In this document: positions 1 through 9,730 of the stretch, in pieces
Layout of the letters: each line of letters starts with the position of its first letter
Position numbering within the stretch: position 1 is the first letter of the stretch
Assembly: GCA_025200525.1 (NCBI GenBank)
Contig: CM045763.1
Coordinates: 62,569,018-62,633,017 of the forward strand
Source of the DNA: Camellia lanceoleosa
Taxonomy: Eukaryota > Streptophyta > Magnoliopsida > Ericales > Theaceae
Reading direction: 5' to 3'
DNA: 64,000 bases
Notes under the pieces: model-generated
The model's database searches: none
Told to the model about the DNA's origin: nothing
The model's input: the letters and a program-made list of their open reading frames with translations, nothing else
Made by a program: the position numbers and the translations under genes

Positions 1-438
1 TTCCTAATCTTTCTTTCTCCTCTTTGTTCTCCAATGCTCTAGAACTCTCTCGTCCCTTTCTCAAAGTTATATCTCTCTCTTTCCACTAGATTTCATTTAA
101 GTTTAAACATATATATAAATATCTAACTTACTTGACTTGAATTCATTAAATTACAACCCTTGTAATTAAATTATTTCTTACTATGCCCTAGGTTAACTTA
201 ACCCTACTTTATCGATTAAGGCTAATTAGACTCTAACTACCTAGTCCTTTATTTAATTTGTAACCTTACAATTTAATGAATCGCATGTCTTTTTCCATAA
301 ATTAGCATATCTCAAAAAAGAACATAATGCGATAACATGTGGTGCATATTTAGCACATGATAAACATCAAATGCACATAGAAATACACAATGAAGGTAAC
401 CCACACACTTAATAGTTAAATAAGGAGGCGGTGTTACA
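1..438. repeat. Possible LTR end of an unassigned family
   Basis: AT-rich sequence with no coding potential that ends in GGTGTTACA. This resembles the TGTTACA ends of the two solo LTRs at 25977-25983 and 33953-33959. A pyrimidine-rich CTCTCT stretch near the start also recalls the region downstream of the TATA box in those LTRs. The other end lies outside the window, so this is a weak inference from one terminus. Confidence 0.25.
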
Positions 439-970
439 GCTTAGATTACTAATAGAAATTTTTTAAAAAAGATCAAAGATTGTCATTGCAAATATATATA
501 TATATATATAATATGTCAATATGTTCATTATCGTGAATTTGGTGTTCATTAGAATGAAACCATCCTCGTGAATTTGGTGTGAATATGTTCATTATCTATG
601 CCTCAACAGTTCATCACAGAGGAAGGGAAAATAATTCACAAATCTCCACATAGTTCATTTCTCTTGGCCTCAGCAGTTCATAACTGTTATATATCTCTGT
701 TCGAATATTGGCAAATTAAACAAGAAATAGAGGAGGGGAAAACAAACTCTAGGAAAATTCCACACAATGTTCATTAGCAACTTTTTTTTTTCCTTTCCAT
801 ATTTCCATACACCGGTTCAATCAACCAAAAAAAAAAAACAAACAAACAAACAAACAAACAAACAAACTCTTTCTATTACCATACACCAGGTTCATAATCA
901 CAATCCAAAAGTTCATTGCACTCACCAATATCTCATCCTATCTGCTATAGCTAGTTCAGTAAAAAAAAAT
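439..970. other. AT-rich intergenic sequence with microsatellites
   Basis: No gene is seen. It holds an (AT)n run near 492-512, a short duplicated phrase around GTGAATTTGGTGT (530-590), and an AAAC tetranucleotide run at about 838-866. It ends in an A-run directly against the left LTR of Copia-1. Confidence 0.6.
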
Positions 971-2187
971 TGTTGGACAATTTTCATTGTATTCGAAGAA
1001 TTAAAGAAATAAGAGAAACTGTTTGATTACAAAAATCAAAACAGTAAATAAACTAAAATAAAACAACATATTCTTATTTTGTTACAAAAACAAAATCAGA
1101 ATTTGATAAAAAAGATAAAACAAAAAGTAAATTAATTACTTACCTTATTTATTTGTCGAACAAATTTCTGATCAAGTCTAGTGTTTAACATCAGTGTCCT
1201 TAAGATGATTCGCCCTCTCCACTAAGCTTTCAAATTGTGGATTTCTATCTTCCAAGAAAAATGATCAACATTGAATAGTAGCAACACTACAAACTATTCA
1301 CATAACGAACACTTTATGTATACACTCTTTCTCATAGGAAAATAATACAGCAAAATGTAAAGAGATCAATAGCAGATATGAGGACGAAAAATTAAGTGAA
1401 AAATCAAATAAGGGACTTGTCTATTTATAGGTACAAAGGTGGCTGTTCGATTTGAATCCAACAGGAAGAAGATCTGTTTGAACAAGTACCGTACTTGTTC
1501 AAAGACTGTTAAACAGATACAACCTGTTCGGTTTGAATTTTGAGTAGATAACTGAATCTGTTCGGTTTATATTGGACAGATATGGACTTGTTTGGGTGTA
1601 GGAATAATCTGGATACCATTTCGAAATTGTTTTCAAAATTTAAATTCAAAAGGTAAGAATTTAATTTTAAAAAATAAAATCCAAATTGTTTTTGGCCCAA
1701 AGATAAGCATTGGGTTGGACAAGCCCAACCCAACCTCATATCACATACCCGTGCTCAAGTCCAAGTTAGCCCAACCCGCCAACAGATCGGACGGACGGCG
1801 GTGGCGACAAGCAGGTAAGTTTATTTTGGGTCCAATTGGTCTAGCCCACTTTGCCCATAATCTCACCCTTCCACAAACTTGGGTACCCCTTGGGGCCCTC
1901 ATCAAGTTGCAAACTCATGCCTTATAAACCCACAAAAGTTTGCCCACCAAACCAATGTGGGACAAACCTTTAAGGAAACGTCGAATATACCATTTCCATG
2001 GAGCTCACTTTGGCTTCAATTTCCCATTCACCGATAATGGTTTTGAGAAACCAAATATACTATGTGAATCACAAAGCGACATAAAATGCAAGTACCACTT
2101 AGACTTGCCAACTTTGGCGATGGGTCTCACCTAAAAATTAGACCAAAGTTTAAGAAAAATCTATTTTTTCCAAAACTGTTTCTAACA
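971..2187 (-). repeat. Copia-1 3' LTR
   Basis: This 1,217-bp terminal repeat matches 18743-19994 along its length. On the minus strand it opens with TGTTAGAAACAG and closes with TCCAACA, giving TG...CA ends. The two copies differ by many substitutions and small indels, so the insertion is old. A TATA box lies at 1421-1431. The TGGGTCCAATTGG block (1838) and the shared GC-rich block near 1790 are found in both LTRs. Confidence 0.9.
1421..1431 (-). promoter_or_regulatory. TATA box of the Copia-1 3' LTR
   Basis: The minus strand reads CCTATAAATAG. The same box is at the matching place in the 5' LTR (19194-19204), as expected for the core promoter of the LTR. Function is inferred from position and conservation. 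Confidence 0.6.
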
Positions 2188-2197
2188 ATCCCCCACA
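2188..2197 (-). other. Copia-1 polypurine tract
   Basis: The minus strand reads TGTGGGGGAT directly before the TGTTAG start of the 3' LTR. A G-rich purine run abutting the 3' LTR is the plus-strand priming site of LTR retrotransposons and confirms the minus orientation. Confidence 0.8.
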
Positions 2198-2805
2198 TGA
2201 ATATGGAATTTGATGACAACGGAGAAATGCAATAATATGCAAAATTTGTCAAAAAAGTATAAATTGAAAATATCTTGTATCAGGATAGGTAGCTTTCGGT
2301 TTTGAACCTTCTCTAGTGATAACCTATCGAACTTACTAGCTAACCAATAGATGCAACGCCTCGAATTGTTCAGCCGTTTGTGTAAGCCAATGCAATAGAT
2401 TTCACACAAAATATCTTCTGACACATCGTGGTTCTTACAGTTGTGTTCATTTTGGCCTTGAACACTTTTGGTTATTTATGAGTGCTTCTAGAGAATTTAT
2501 CCTCTTCATTCTCATAGAACCGGCTAGGGTTTGACACTCATATAGGTGATTCTTATTGTGAGTATCTCTTATACTCATCTTGATTTTTATGCCTAAATCA
2601 AGATATAAGTAATCATTAAAAGCAAAGCTTATCCTTAACTCTCTGCATGCAATACGTGTTGCAGATATCACTCTCATCATAGGAATGGGTAGGGAATTTT
2701 AATCCCTTGGTGATTTTTGGTGAGCCAGAGAGAACTTAGTTGTCCATTTGAACTTAGTTTTTAGGATCTCCAGTCATTTAAGTACGGTTACCATTATGAT
2801 GACTC
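2198..2805. other. Copia-1 3' untranslated interior
   Basis: Sequence between the end of the RNase H remnant and the polypurine tract. Short open stretches exist on the minus strand, but none has a recognisable domain. Confidence 0.55.
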
Positions 2806-4891
2806 TTATATAATAAGCTTTAATTCCATCCCCTTCGATAAACTATACACTTGCTCTTTTGTCAAACTTTTTATTAACGAATCCGCAATATTATCTTTAG
2901 ATTTTATATAATCTATTGAGATTATTCCATTTGAGAGCAATTGCCTTATGGTATTATGTCGACAACGAATGTGTTGTGACTTACCATTATACATATGACT
3001 CTATGCCCTGCTTATTGCAGATTGACTATCACAATGAATGCAAATAGCTGGCATAGGTTTTGCCCACATTGAAATGTCTTTTAAGAAGTAGAGAAGCCAT
3101 TTTGCTTTTTCTCCTACTTTGTCTAAAGCAATGAACTCAAATTCCATTGTGGATCGTGTGATGCATGTTTGGTTTGTGGATTTCCAGGAAACAGCAGCGC
3201 CTCCCAGAGTAAAGACATCGACTAGTGGATTTTGAATCTTTAATATCCGATATCCAATTGGCTTCACAATAACCTTTGAGTACTGCTAGATATCGAGGAA
3301 AGTCCAAACCATGATCACAGGTAAACCTTAGATATCTAAGAACCCGAATGATCGCTTTCCAATGGTTTCTCCGAGATTACTAGTGTACCTACTTAATTTA
3401 TTGGCATCATAAGCTATGTCAGGACGAGTGCAATTCATTAGGTACATTAGGCTTCCAATGATTTGGGAGTATTTTAACTGAGACACCGCATCACCTTTAT
3501 TTTTCGATAAATAAAGACTGATGTCTATAGGTATTCTTGCTACATTCATATCATCCTTGATATATTTACCAAGAATTTTGTCAATATAATGAGATTGAGA
3601 TAATGCATATCCATAAGATGTTTTAGTAATTTTCATTCCTAATATAACATTTGCGACTCTCATATCTTTCATAGCTAATCTTTTGTTTAGCATTTGCTTA
3701 GTTGATTTGATCATGTTTTGACTGCTTCCAATGATAAGTATGTCATCCACATAAAGACAAACGATAACATAACCTTTGTCAGTGTTTTCAATATAGACGA
3801 CTTGTCACATCCATTTATCTTAAACCCATTAATAAGCATAGCATGATCAAATTTTTATGCCATTGCTTAGGACTTGTTTTAATTCACAAAGAGATTTTAC
3901 AAGCCAACAAACTTTCTTTTCTTGCCCTGGTGCTATAACCCCTTCACTTTGCTCTATATAGATCTCTTCATTTAGATCACCGTTCAAGAAAGCTATCTTA
4001 ACATCCATTTGATATATCTCTAAATTATACAATGCTGCTATAGCAATAAGCATGCATATGGATGTTATTCTTGTCACAGGGGAATATGTGTCAAAAGAGT
4101 CTAGACCTTTCTTTTATCTGTAACCTTTTACTACAAGTCTTGCTTTATGTTTGTCTATTGAACCATCTGCTTTCATTTTTCTCTTGAATATCCATTTATA
4201 TCCAAGGGGTTTAGAACCGAGTGGAAGATCTACCAATTTCCAAGTATGATTTTGCATAATGGATTCAATTTCATTACTAACAGCCTCTTTGCACAAAAAG
4301 TGCTTTAGAACCTATTATTGCTTTCTTAAAGCTTCGAGGTTCATTTTCTAACAAGTATGTCAAAAAATCTGACCAAAGGATTTTGATGTACTTGCTTTCT
4401 TATTTCGTATTGGTTCATCTTCAGTTAAATCATGTTGGTCGAGACTATTATTGGTTTCTTATGTTTGATTGTCATTAGTTTCTTGACTTTGTGTACAATC
4501 ATAAGTTCTTTTATGTGAACTTAATTTTATATATTTTTTGTAAGGAAAAACATGTTCAAAAATATAGTTTTCCGACTCTATAATAGTGTTCACATGTATA
4601 TCGTATTTCGATTTATTAGTTAGAAACCGATATGTACTACCATTCGAGCATAACTAATAAACACACAATCCACTATTTTTGGTCCCATCTTAGTCTTTTT
4701 TGAACAAGAACTTCTACTTTTGCCAAACACCTCCACATTTTTAAGCATTTGTAGGAAGGTGGTCGACCTTTTCATAATTTATAAGGAGTGTTGTTGGTTT
4801 TCTTGTGGGGTATTTTGTTAAGAACATAATTAGCGTAAAAATCGCTTCCCCTCCCACAAGTTATGCGGTAAGCTTGAACTTAGTAACATGG
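2806..4891 (-). pseudogene. Copia-1 pol remnant: integrase end, reverse transcriptase, RNase H
   Basis: Decayed polyprotein, read from high to low coordinates over several frames. The integrase end lies at 4891-4780 (PHNLW-type motif). Reverse transcriptase (RVT_2 type) begins at 4296-4114 with WKLVDLP and KPLGYKWIFKRK. The first catalytic Asp is in QMDVKIAFLNG (4077-3847), and the LYVDD box with the catalytic Asp pair is intact near 3745-3765. RNase H follows: [10 protein letters not shown] and CDSQSAI (3267-3001), then HIRCRHNTIRQLL (2994-2806). Stops and frameshifts separate the blocks, so no active polymerase is encoded. It is the continuation of 16513-18380, cut by Element L. The motifs look closest to the TNT1/Tork group of copia; lineage is inferred from these motifs. 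Confidence 0.9.
4887..4891. repeat. Target-site duplication CATGG, left copy
   Basis: CATGG directly precedes the TGTAACATGCC start of Element L. The same five bases follow its other end at 16508-16512. Removing the insert with one copy rejoins the Copia-1 integrase reading frame, so this is the insertion point. Confidence 0.9.
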
Positions 4892-6104
4892 TGTAACATG
4901 CCCGGGGACCCATGGGTTAAACAATTCGACCCTCAACCTCTTTGATATAGTTTCACGAAAGTGCAATGTGAAACATAAATGAGAGTCCAGATTTGACAAC
5001 TTTATAGAAAATCCATTTTTATTACAAAATTATTACCACAAATAGACTACATCACCAGATCTTAGAGTCGCCACCTAATATTTATTTTCAAAAAATTAGG
5101 AAACCCGTGACTCGTGCCAAGGCCACTGCTTGTCGTGAACCAAAGTTGTCTCGGTTTGGAACCTTAGGTATGAGAGGTGAAGGTCATTAATTGAGCACCC
5201 CGCCATCCGATCAAAAGATCAATGTTTACTAACCATGATATGAATTTTATTTTCTTTTATATGTTCATATTCTTATTATTTCATAAATCTTAAAATTTAC
5301 TATGTGAAACATACAAGTATAGACTATGTCACCCACTTTGGAACAACTTGATTTCATGTAGTTTTGAAAGAGTTTTGAAAATGTACAACCCAAATAAATC
5401 GAGCTTACAAGCATGAAAATCAACATCATTCTAAATTGCTTACACAACCTCCATCCATTAGCATTCATAGAGTTATATCACATAAGCAAATAGCCTCATG
5501 GTAGAATGCTAAACATAGTAAGAAAACACACACAAATGGGATGTTAAAGCATAAAACTTACATGTTTGACAACCCGTGAACAAGCTACAAAACAAAGTTA
5601 GTAAAATATGCATGATCTTATATATAAAATCCTAATGCAATTCACGTATGAGATGCAACTAAAGATTCGGCTTCTAAAATATGACATATGAATCATCTCA
5701 AGAACATGAGGTAGCGCACATAATCACATAGAGATTAATTAAATCCACAAATGCAAAATTAGCCAAATCAAGATACATGAAACATAGATGCAAAGTATGG
5801 ATATAATGAAAGACGAAATATGATGCATATTCACAGATAAAGAAAGCAAGTAAAAGAACGGATAGAAAAAGCGGACGGAAAATTATTACAACACTTTGAA
5901 TAAATTATTACGCATCAAATAAGAGAGAGAGAAGGGAATATTACAACAAAATTAAAAACCTCACAAACTCTCAAAATAAAATAAAAAAATGATAATAATA
6001 AAAATAAAAAAACTTCATGTGCTTTGGTAATTGCCGGAAAATATTCTGCTTGATGCAAGAAAACTGCTCCGTTTCGCCTAGGGAAACTTATTTTGCGGAA
6101 GCAC

Positions 6105-6305
6105 TATTCATCCCGGGGCACTATTCATTGCCAATAGTACTATTCACCACGATAATTACTATTTACCCTTTTTGATCGTTATTCATCTTATCGGGCATTT
6201 TTCGTTCGCAGTTACTATTCATCGCCGGAGATACTATTCATCGTCAAGGTACTATTCACTACTAGAGGTACTATTCAACGGAGATTACTATTTATCCGTG
6301 GGTAG
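6105..6305. repeat. ACTATTCA short tandem motif array in the Element L LTR
   Basis: About nine copies of a degenerate motif built on ACTATTCATCGCCGG, spaced roughly 17-30 bp. The same array is in the other LTR (15155-15345). It lies on the downstream side of the TATA box, in R-U5. Function is unknown. Confidence 0.65.
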
Positions 6306-6354
6306 ATTATTTGAAGTAATAAATTACAACAACTTATATTCAATATTTAAATGA

Positions 6355-6402
6355 CATCAGATATGTGGGTAGTGCAGCTTCCCCTTAAAACAATAAAACA
6401 GT

Positions 6403-6451
<49 letters not shown>

Positions 6452-6580
6452 TACAACAGATATGTGGGTGGTGCAACCTTCCCATTATAACGGTAAAACA
6501 ATTATATAAAAAGAAGTAATTTACAATAGATATGTGGGTGGTGCAGCCTTCCCATTAAAGCGATAAAAAAAAAAAAAAAC
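6355..6580. repeat. Three-unit GTGGGTGGTGCA repeat with TAA microsatellite
   Basis: The phrase AGATATGTGGGTGGTGCA followed by CTTCCC and a run of AAAACA occurs near 6359, 6459 and 6529, separated by A/T-rich spacers, one of which is a (TAA)n run at 6403-6450. The same three units recur in the other LTR near 15406, 15491 and 15567. Confidence 0.65.
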
Positions 6581-6977
6581 CAATTATGAAAAGTAGTAAA
6601 TAAAGTATTTAAACAAATTAAATCACATTTTTAAATTAAATGAAAGTTTGCAAAAACTCACCTTTTGGGGAAATGATGAATTTTCTGAGTCACAAACTTT
6701 CTTTTGATTACCCTCAAATCTATGGAATGTGTTCTCAATTTTCAATCCAAAATTTAGAATTACAGCTTTAGTGGTTGGTTTTTGAATGGTGTATTGATGA
6801 AAGAAAAATAAAAATATCAAAGAAAATATTTTATTTTCCCTCTCTCTCTAAAAAAATAATTTTCCTTCTTTCTGATTCTTTTTCTCTCAAACTCTCTCGC
6901 ACCACTTCTTTTTTTTCTCTCTAATTCTCTAATCTAATTCTCTCAAACTTTTTTTTCAGATTAGCCCCCCCTTTTGT

Positions 6978-6988
6978 CCTTATATAAG
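6978..6988 (-). promoter_or_regulatory. TATA box of the Element L 3' LTR
   Basis: The minus strand reads CTTATATAAGG, followed downstream by a purine-rich leader. The same sequence is in the 5' LTR at 16005-16015. Position and conservation make it the likely LTR core promoter. Confidence 0.65.
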
Positions 6989-7031
6989 CAAAATATAATA
7001 TAATAATAATATAAATATATATATGCCTGAT

Positions 7032-7069
7032 GTTTGATGTCGGCAGCCGAGGGCTGACCAACATCAAAC
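7032..7069. promoter_or_regulatory. GC-rich hairpin upstream of the LTR TATA box
   Basis: Inverted repeat with arms GTTTGATGTCGGCAGCC and GGCTGACCAACATCAAAC around a three-base loop, in otherwise very AT-rich DNA. It is about 45 bp upstream of the TATA box in the direction of transcription and is present in both LTRs, where the other copy (16115-16152) pairs even better. A cis-regulatory role is inferred. Confidence 0.5.
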
Positions 7070-7449
7070 GATTTTTTATTATTATTTTTTTTATAATATA
7101 TATAAAATACTAAACATATAATATAATAATATTAAACATATAATATAATAATATAACTTTTTTATTATTTTCTTTTACATATATAAAATATATAATTTAT
7201 ACCAATTTATATAAAAACACAAAAAATATAAACAAACACATAAAATTATGCAAAATTACAAAAATACTAAACTAATGAAATATTCAGTATTTTGAAACAA
7301 TTTGGCCATAATTGTGAAAGTTGGGATTAAAGTTCAAATTTCATCTCTCTTACTAAGGATTTTGTGAGAAACACATTCTAATTGTCATCATCGGGTAATC
7401 AAAAGAAAGCGCCCAAGTCTTAGGGCCAGTCAAAATTGAGATATCTATA

Positions 7450-7468
7450 ATTACCCCTCTTTGACAGA
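7450..7468 (-). other. Element L polypurine tract
   Basis: The minus strand reads CTGTCAAAGAGGGGTAAT next to the 3' LTR. The purine core AAAGAGGGG is the expected plus-strand primer and fixes the orientation together with the primer-binding site at the other end. Confidence 0.75.
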
Positions 7469-7859
7469 GTTCAAAGTCATTTTATGATGCGAGTGAATGT
7501 CAAAGTCCGAAGACAACCCATTTGATGAGGTCGTAAGACTTAGGCAAACAAACAAATGTCCAAACAATTGGTTGAATCCGAGGGTTGCCTACGATCCTTT
7601 TGGGGACTCAAACTTGTGTAGTTCAGGGCAAGATGCAAATATGCATGATGCAACTTTGAAAGAAGAACCGACACGCTCACGGTTAGCTATTTTTAAAATG
7701 ATCATGCAAGATGATGCAATAAGCAATAATGAATATAATATGCAAGATAACGAAGAACACATGAACTAACAAGACACTACCTATGCCAAAACACAAGACG
7801 ATTTAAAGAAAACATCGCCAGATCAGCATTTCAGATCCGAGAAACAAGAAGACGAAAAT

Positions 7860-8160
7860 CGCCGAGGTCGGTTTCACATGTCCCGAGGTGAAAGAAAAAA
7901 ATTTAGGGCCATACTTCGCATTTGAAGATAGAAACAAAACCGCTTTGGGATAGCATTTCACGATCCCAAGAGCAAACACATCCAAGGCTACGCTTTTACG
8001 CGCCCTAAGATAAAAAAGAATCGATCGATCATGTTTCACACGCCCCGAGATAAAATCCGTCAGACTGCTTTCACGCGTCTTGAGAAACAAAAATCGCTTG
8101 GGGTCATGTTTCACACGTCCTGAGATAAAACTCGCCTAGGGCCACATTTCACGCACCTTG
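7860..8160. repeat. Degenerate ~39-bp tandem repeat
   Basis: Units begin with TTTCACACG or TTTCACGCG, continue with YCTTGAGAAACAA or CCCGAGATAAAA, and end GGGCCA or GGGTCATG. Four clear units lie at 8030-8160 and more degenerate ones upstream. It directly abuts the 26-bp array. Confidence 0.6.
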
Positions 8161-8167
8161 AGAAACA

Positions 8168-8802
8168 ACAGAGAGGTGTGCAATAGATGCACAAAATGAA
8201 CAAGTGCGATAGATGCACAAAGTGAACGAATGCGATAGATGCACAAAGTGAACGAAAAGCGATAGATGAACCAAGTAAATGAGTGCGATAGATACACGAA
8301 ATGAATGAGTGCGATAGATACACAAAGTGATCGAAAGTGCGATAAATGCACAAAGTGATCGAGGAGATAGATGTACAAAGTGAACGAAAGCGATAGATGC
8401 ACAAAGTGAACGAAGTTCGATATATGCACAAAACGATCAAGTGAGATAGATGCACAAAGTGATCGAGTACAATAGATGCACAAAGTGATCGAGTGCGATA
8501 GATGCACAAAGTGATCGAGTGCGATAGATGCACAAAGTGAACAAGTGCGATAAATGCACAAAGTGATCGAGTGTGATAAATGCACAAAGTGATCGAGTGC
8601 ATAGATGCACAAAGTGAACGAGTGCGATAGATGCACAAGGTGATCGAGTGCGATAGATTCACAAAGTGAACTAGTGCGATAGATGCACAAAGTGATCGAG
8701 TGCGATAGATGCACAAAGTGAACAAGTGCAATAGATGCACAAAGTAAAGGAGTGCGACAGATGCACAAAGGGATCGAGTGTGATAGATGCACAAAGTTAT
8801 CT
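8168..8802. repeat. 26-bp minisatellite array
   Basis: About 24 head-to-tail copies of a 26-bp unit containing GCGATAGATGCACAAAGTGA. Two alternating forms read GTGATCGAGT and GTGAACGAGT. Unit length is mostly 26 bp with a few 24-28-bp variants. Since 26 is not a multiple of three and the unit has no stops on the minus strand, long overlapping open frames arise there as an artefact. It sits about 0.7 kb from the 3' LTR, the place where Tat-type elements often carry variable tandem repeats. Confidence 0.92.
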
Positions 8803-8860
8803 TAACTACAAAGTCGTGCAGGTTCTCCTACCAAAACACGAATGACTATTCTAACTCCTC

Positions 8861-9170
8861 TCAATGAACCGTACATACAATATCGTTTGCCAAATAACTC
8901 CTCTGAATGAAACGTACATACAATATTGTTTGGTTACAACATAACTAACAGACACACCTAACCGTATCTTATATGGAGAGGGGGGTTTTAACTTGGTAAA
9001 CATCAAATCCTAACATGTTTCACGTGAAAGAAACAAAGATGGTATAACCAATGTGCTTACCTAACCATATTTCACACAGAGAGGGGGAAGGTTTTACCAG
9101 TAAATATCACATCCTAACACGCTTCACATGAAAAGAATAAAAGTGAATTAAGTCCAAGTATGCCTCACGA
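8861..9170. repeat. Short duplicated phrases beside the 26-bp array
   Basis: ACGTACATACAATAT-type phrases occur at 8868 and 8910, and a ~104-bp unit starting at the CCTAACCGTAT phrase (8958) recurs near 9060 (CCTAACCATAT). Both units contain ATCCTAACA and TTCACRTGAAA. These look like older, degenerate tandem duplications. Confidence 0.55.
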
Positions 9171-9454
9171 GTAGAAGAAGGTATAATAGAATGATTTCTT
9201 TTTCTTTTTTTTAAACAAAGTCAAAAAGAAACAAGTTTTTATTTATTTATTTATTTTATTATAAATATCAAATACCGTGATACATATTTAGACAAAATAC
9301 CATACAAAATACACAGAGTACATACGGTATATATATATATAGATTCCAGAATATTCTGCTTATGTCGTCGCCAGAAGATGCCAAGCAGAGAAGGCATATT
9401 CACATCGATGTCAAGATGCGACGCAAAACACGCAAAAAGAAAGGAAAACACAAA

Positions 9455-9730
9455 TGCATGGATACAGGTTCAAACCTTTGACCTCAAGCCCGAGTCCTCA
9501 ACCATCGAGCTAAACCATCAACCAAGCCACTTTTGTGAAAAAATATTCAGATAAACATATATAGGGTATACGAGACATGTATACATAAAACCAAAACAAA
9601 ACAAAAGAAACACTCATTGTTATGGGGGTTCAAACCTCTGACCTCAGGCTTCTTCGAGCCCTCAATCATTGAGCCAAACCACTGAACCAAGCCACTCTTG
9701 TGACAAAATATTTAGACAAATATGTATATA
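9455..9730 (-). repeat. Two tRNA-like (SINE-head-like) segments
   Basis: Two related ~100-bp segments about 160 bp apart (9462-9560 and 9621-9730). On the minus strand each has a box-A-like part (TGGCTCAATGATTGAGG in the second) and a box-B-like part ending GGTTTGAACC, the layout of a tRNA-derived polymerase III promoter. No full tRNA cloverleaf was found. They may be decayed SINE heads or one SINE duplicated. Confidence 0.35.

Larger units (their letters stand above)
4892..7449 (-). repeat. Element L 3' LTR
   Basis: About 2,558 bp, paired with 13957-16507. Plus-strand ends are TGTAACATGCC and GATATCTATA, the latter decayed from GTCTACA. Read on the minus strand, the TATA box is at 6978-6988, giving about 0.46 kb of U3 and 2.1 kb of R-U5. 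Internal landmarks shared with the other LTR are AGAGTCGCCACCTAA, a series of ACTATTCA repeats (6105-6305), three GTGGGTGGTGCA units (6355-6580), a TAA microsatellite (6403-6450) and a GC-rich hairpin (7032-7069). Confidence 0.9.

Noticed and set aside
767..1012. 81-codon frame near the window start
   Set aside because: It is mostly translation of poly-T, poly-A and AAAC repeats and crosses the LTR boundary at 971.
8111..8794. Minus-strand open frames of 218-227 codons with a repeated His/Ser/Leu/Cys pattern
   Set aside because: They are translations of the 26-bp minisatellite in different phases, with no domain and no start context.
8168..8802. CRISPR array
   Set aside because: Units are contiguous with no unique spacers, and the context is a plant retrotransposon.
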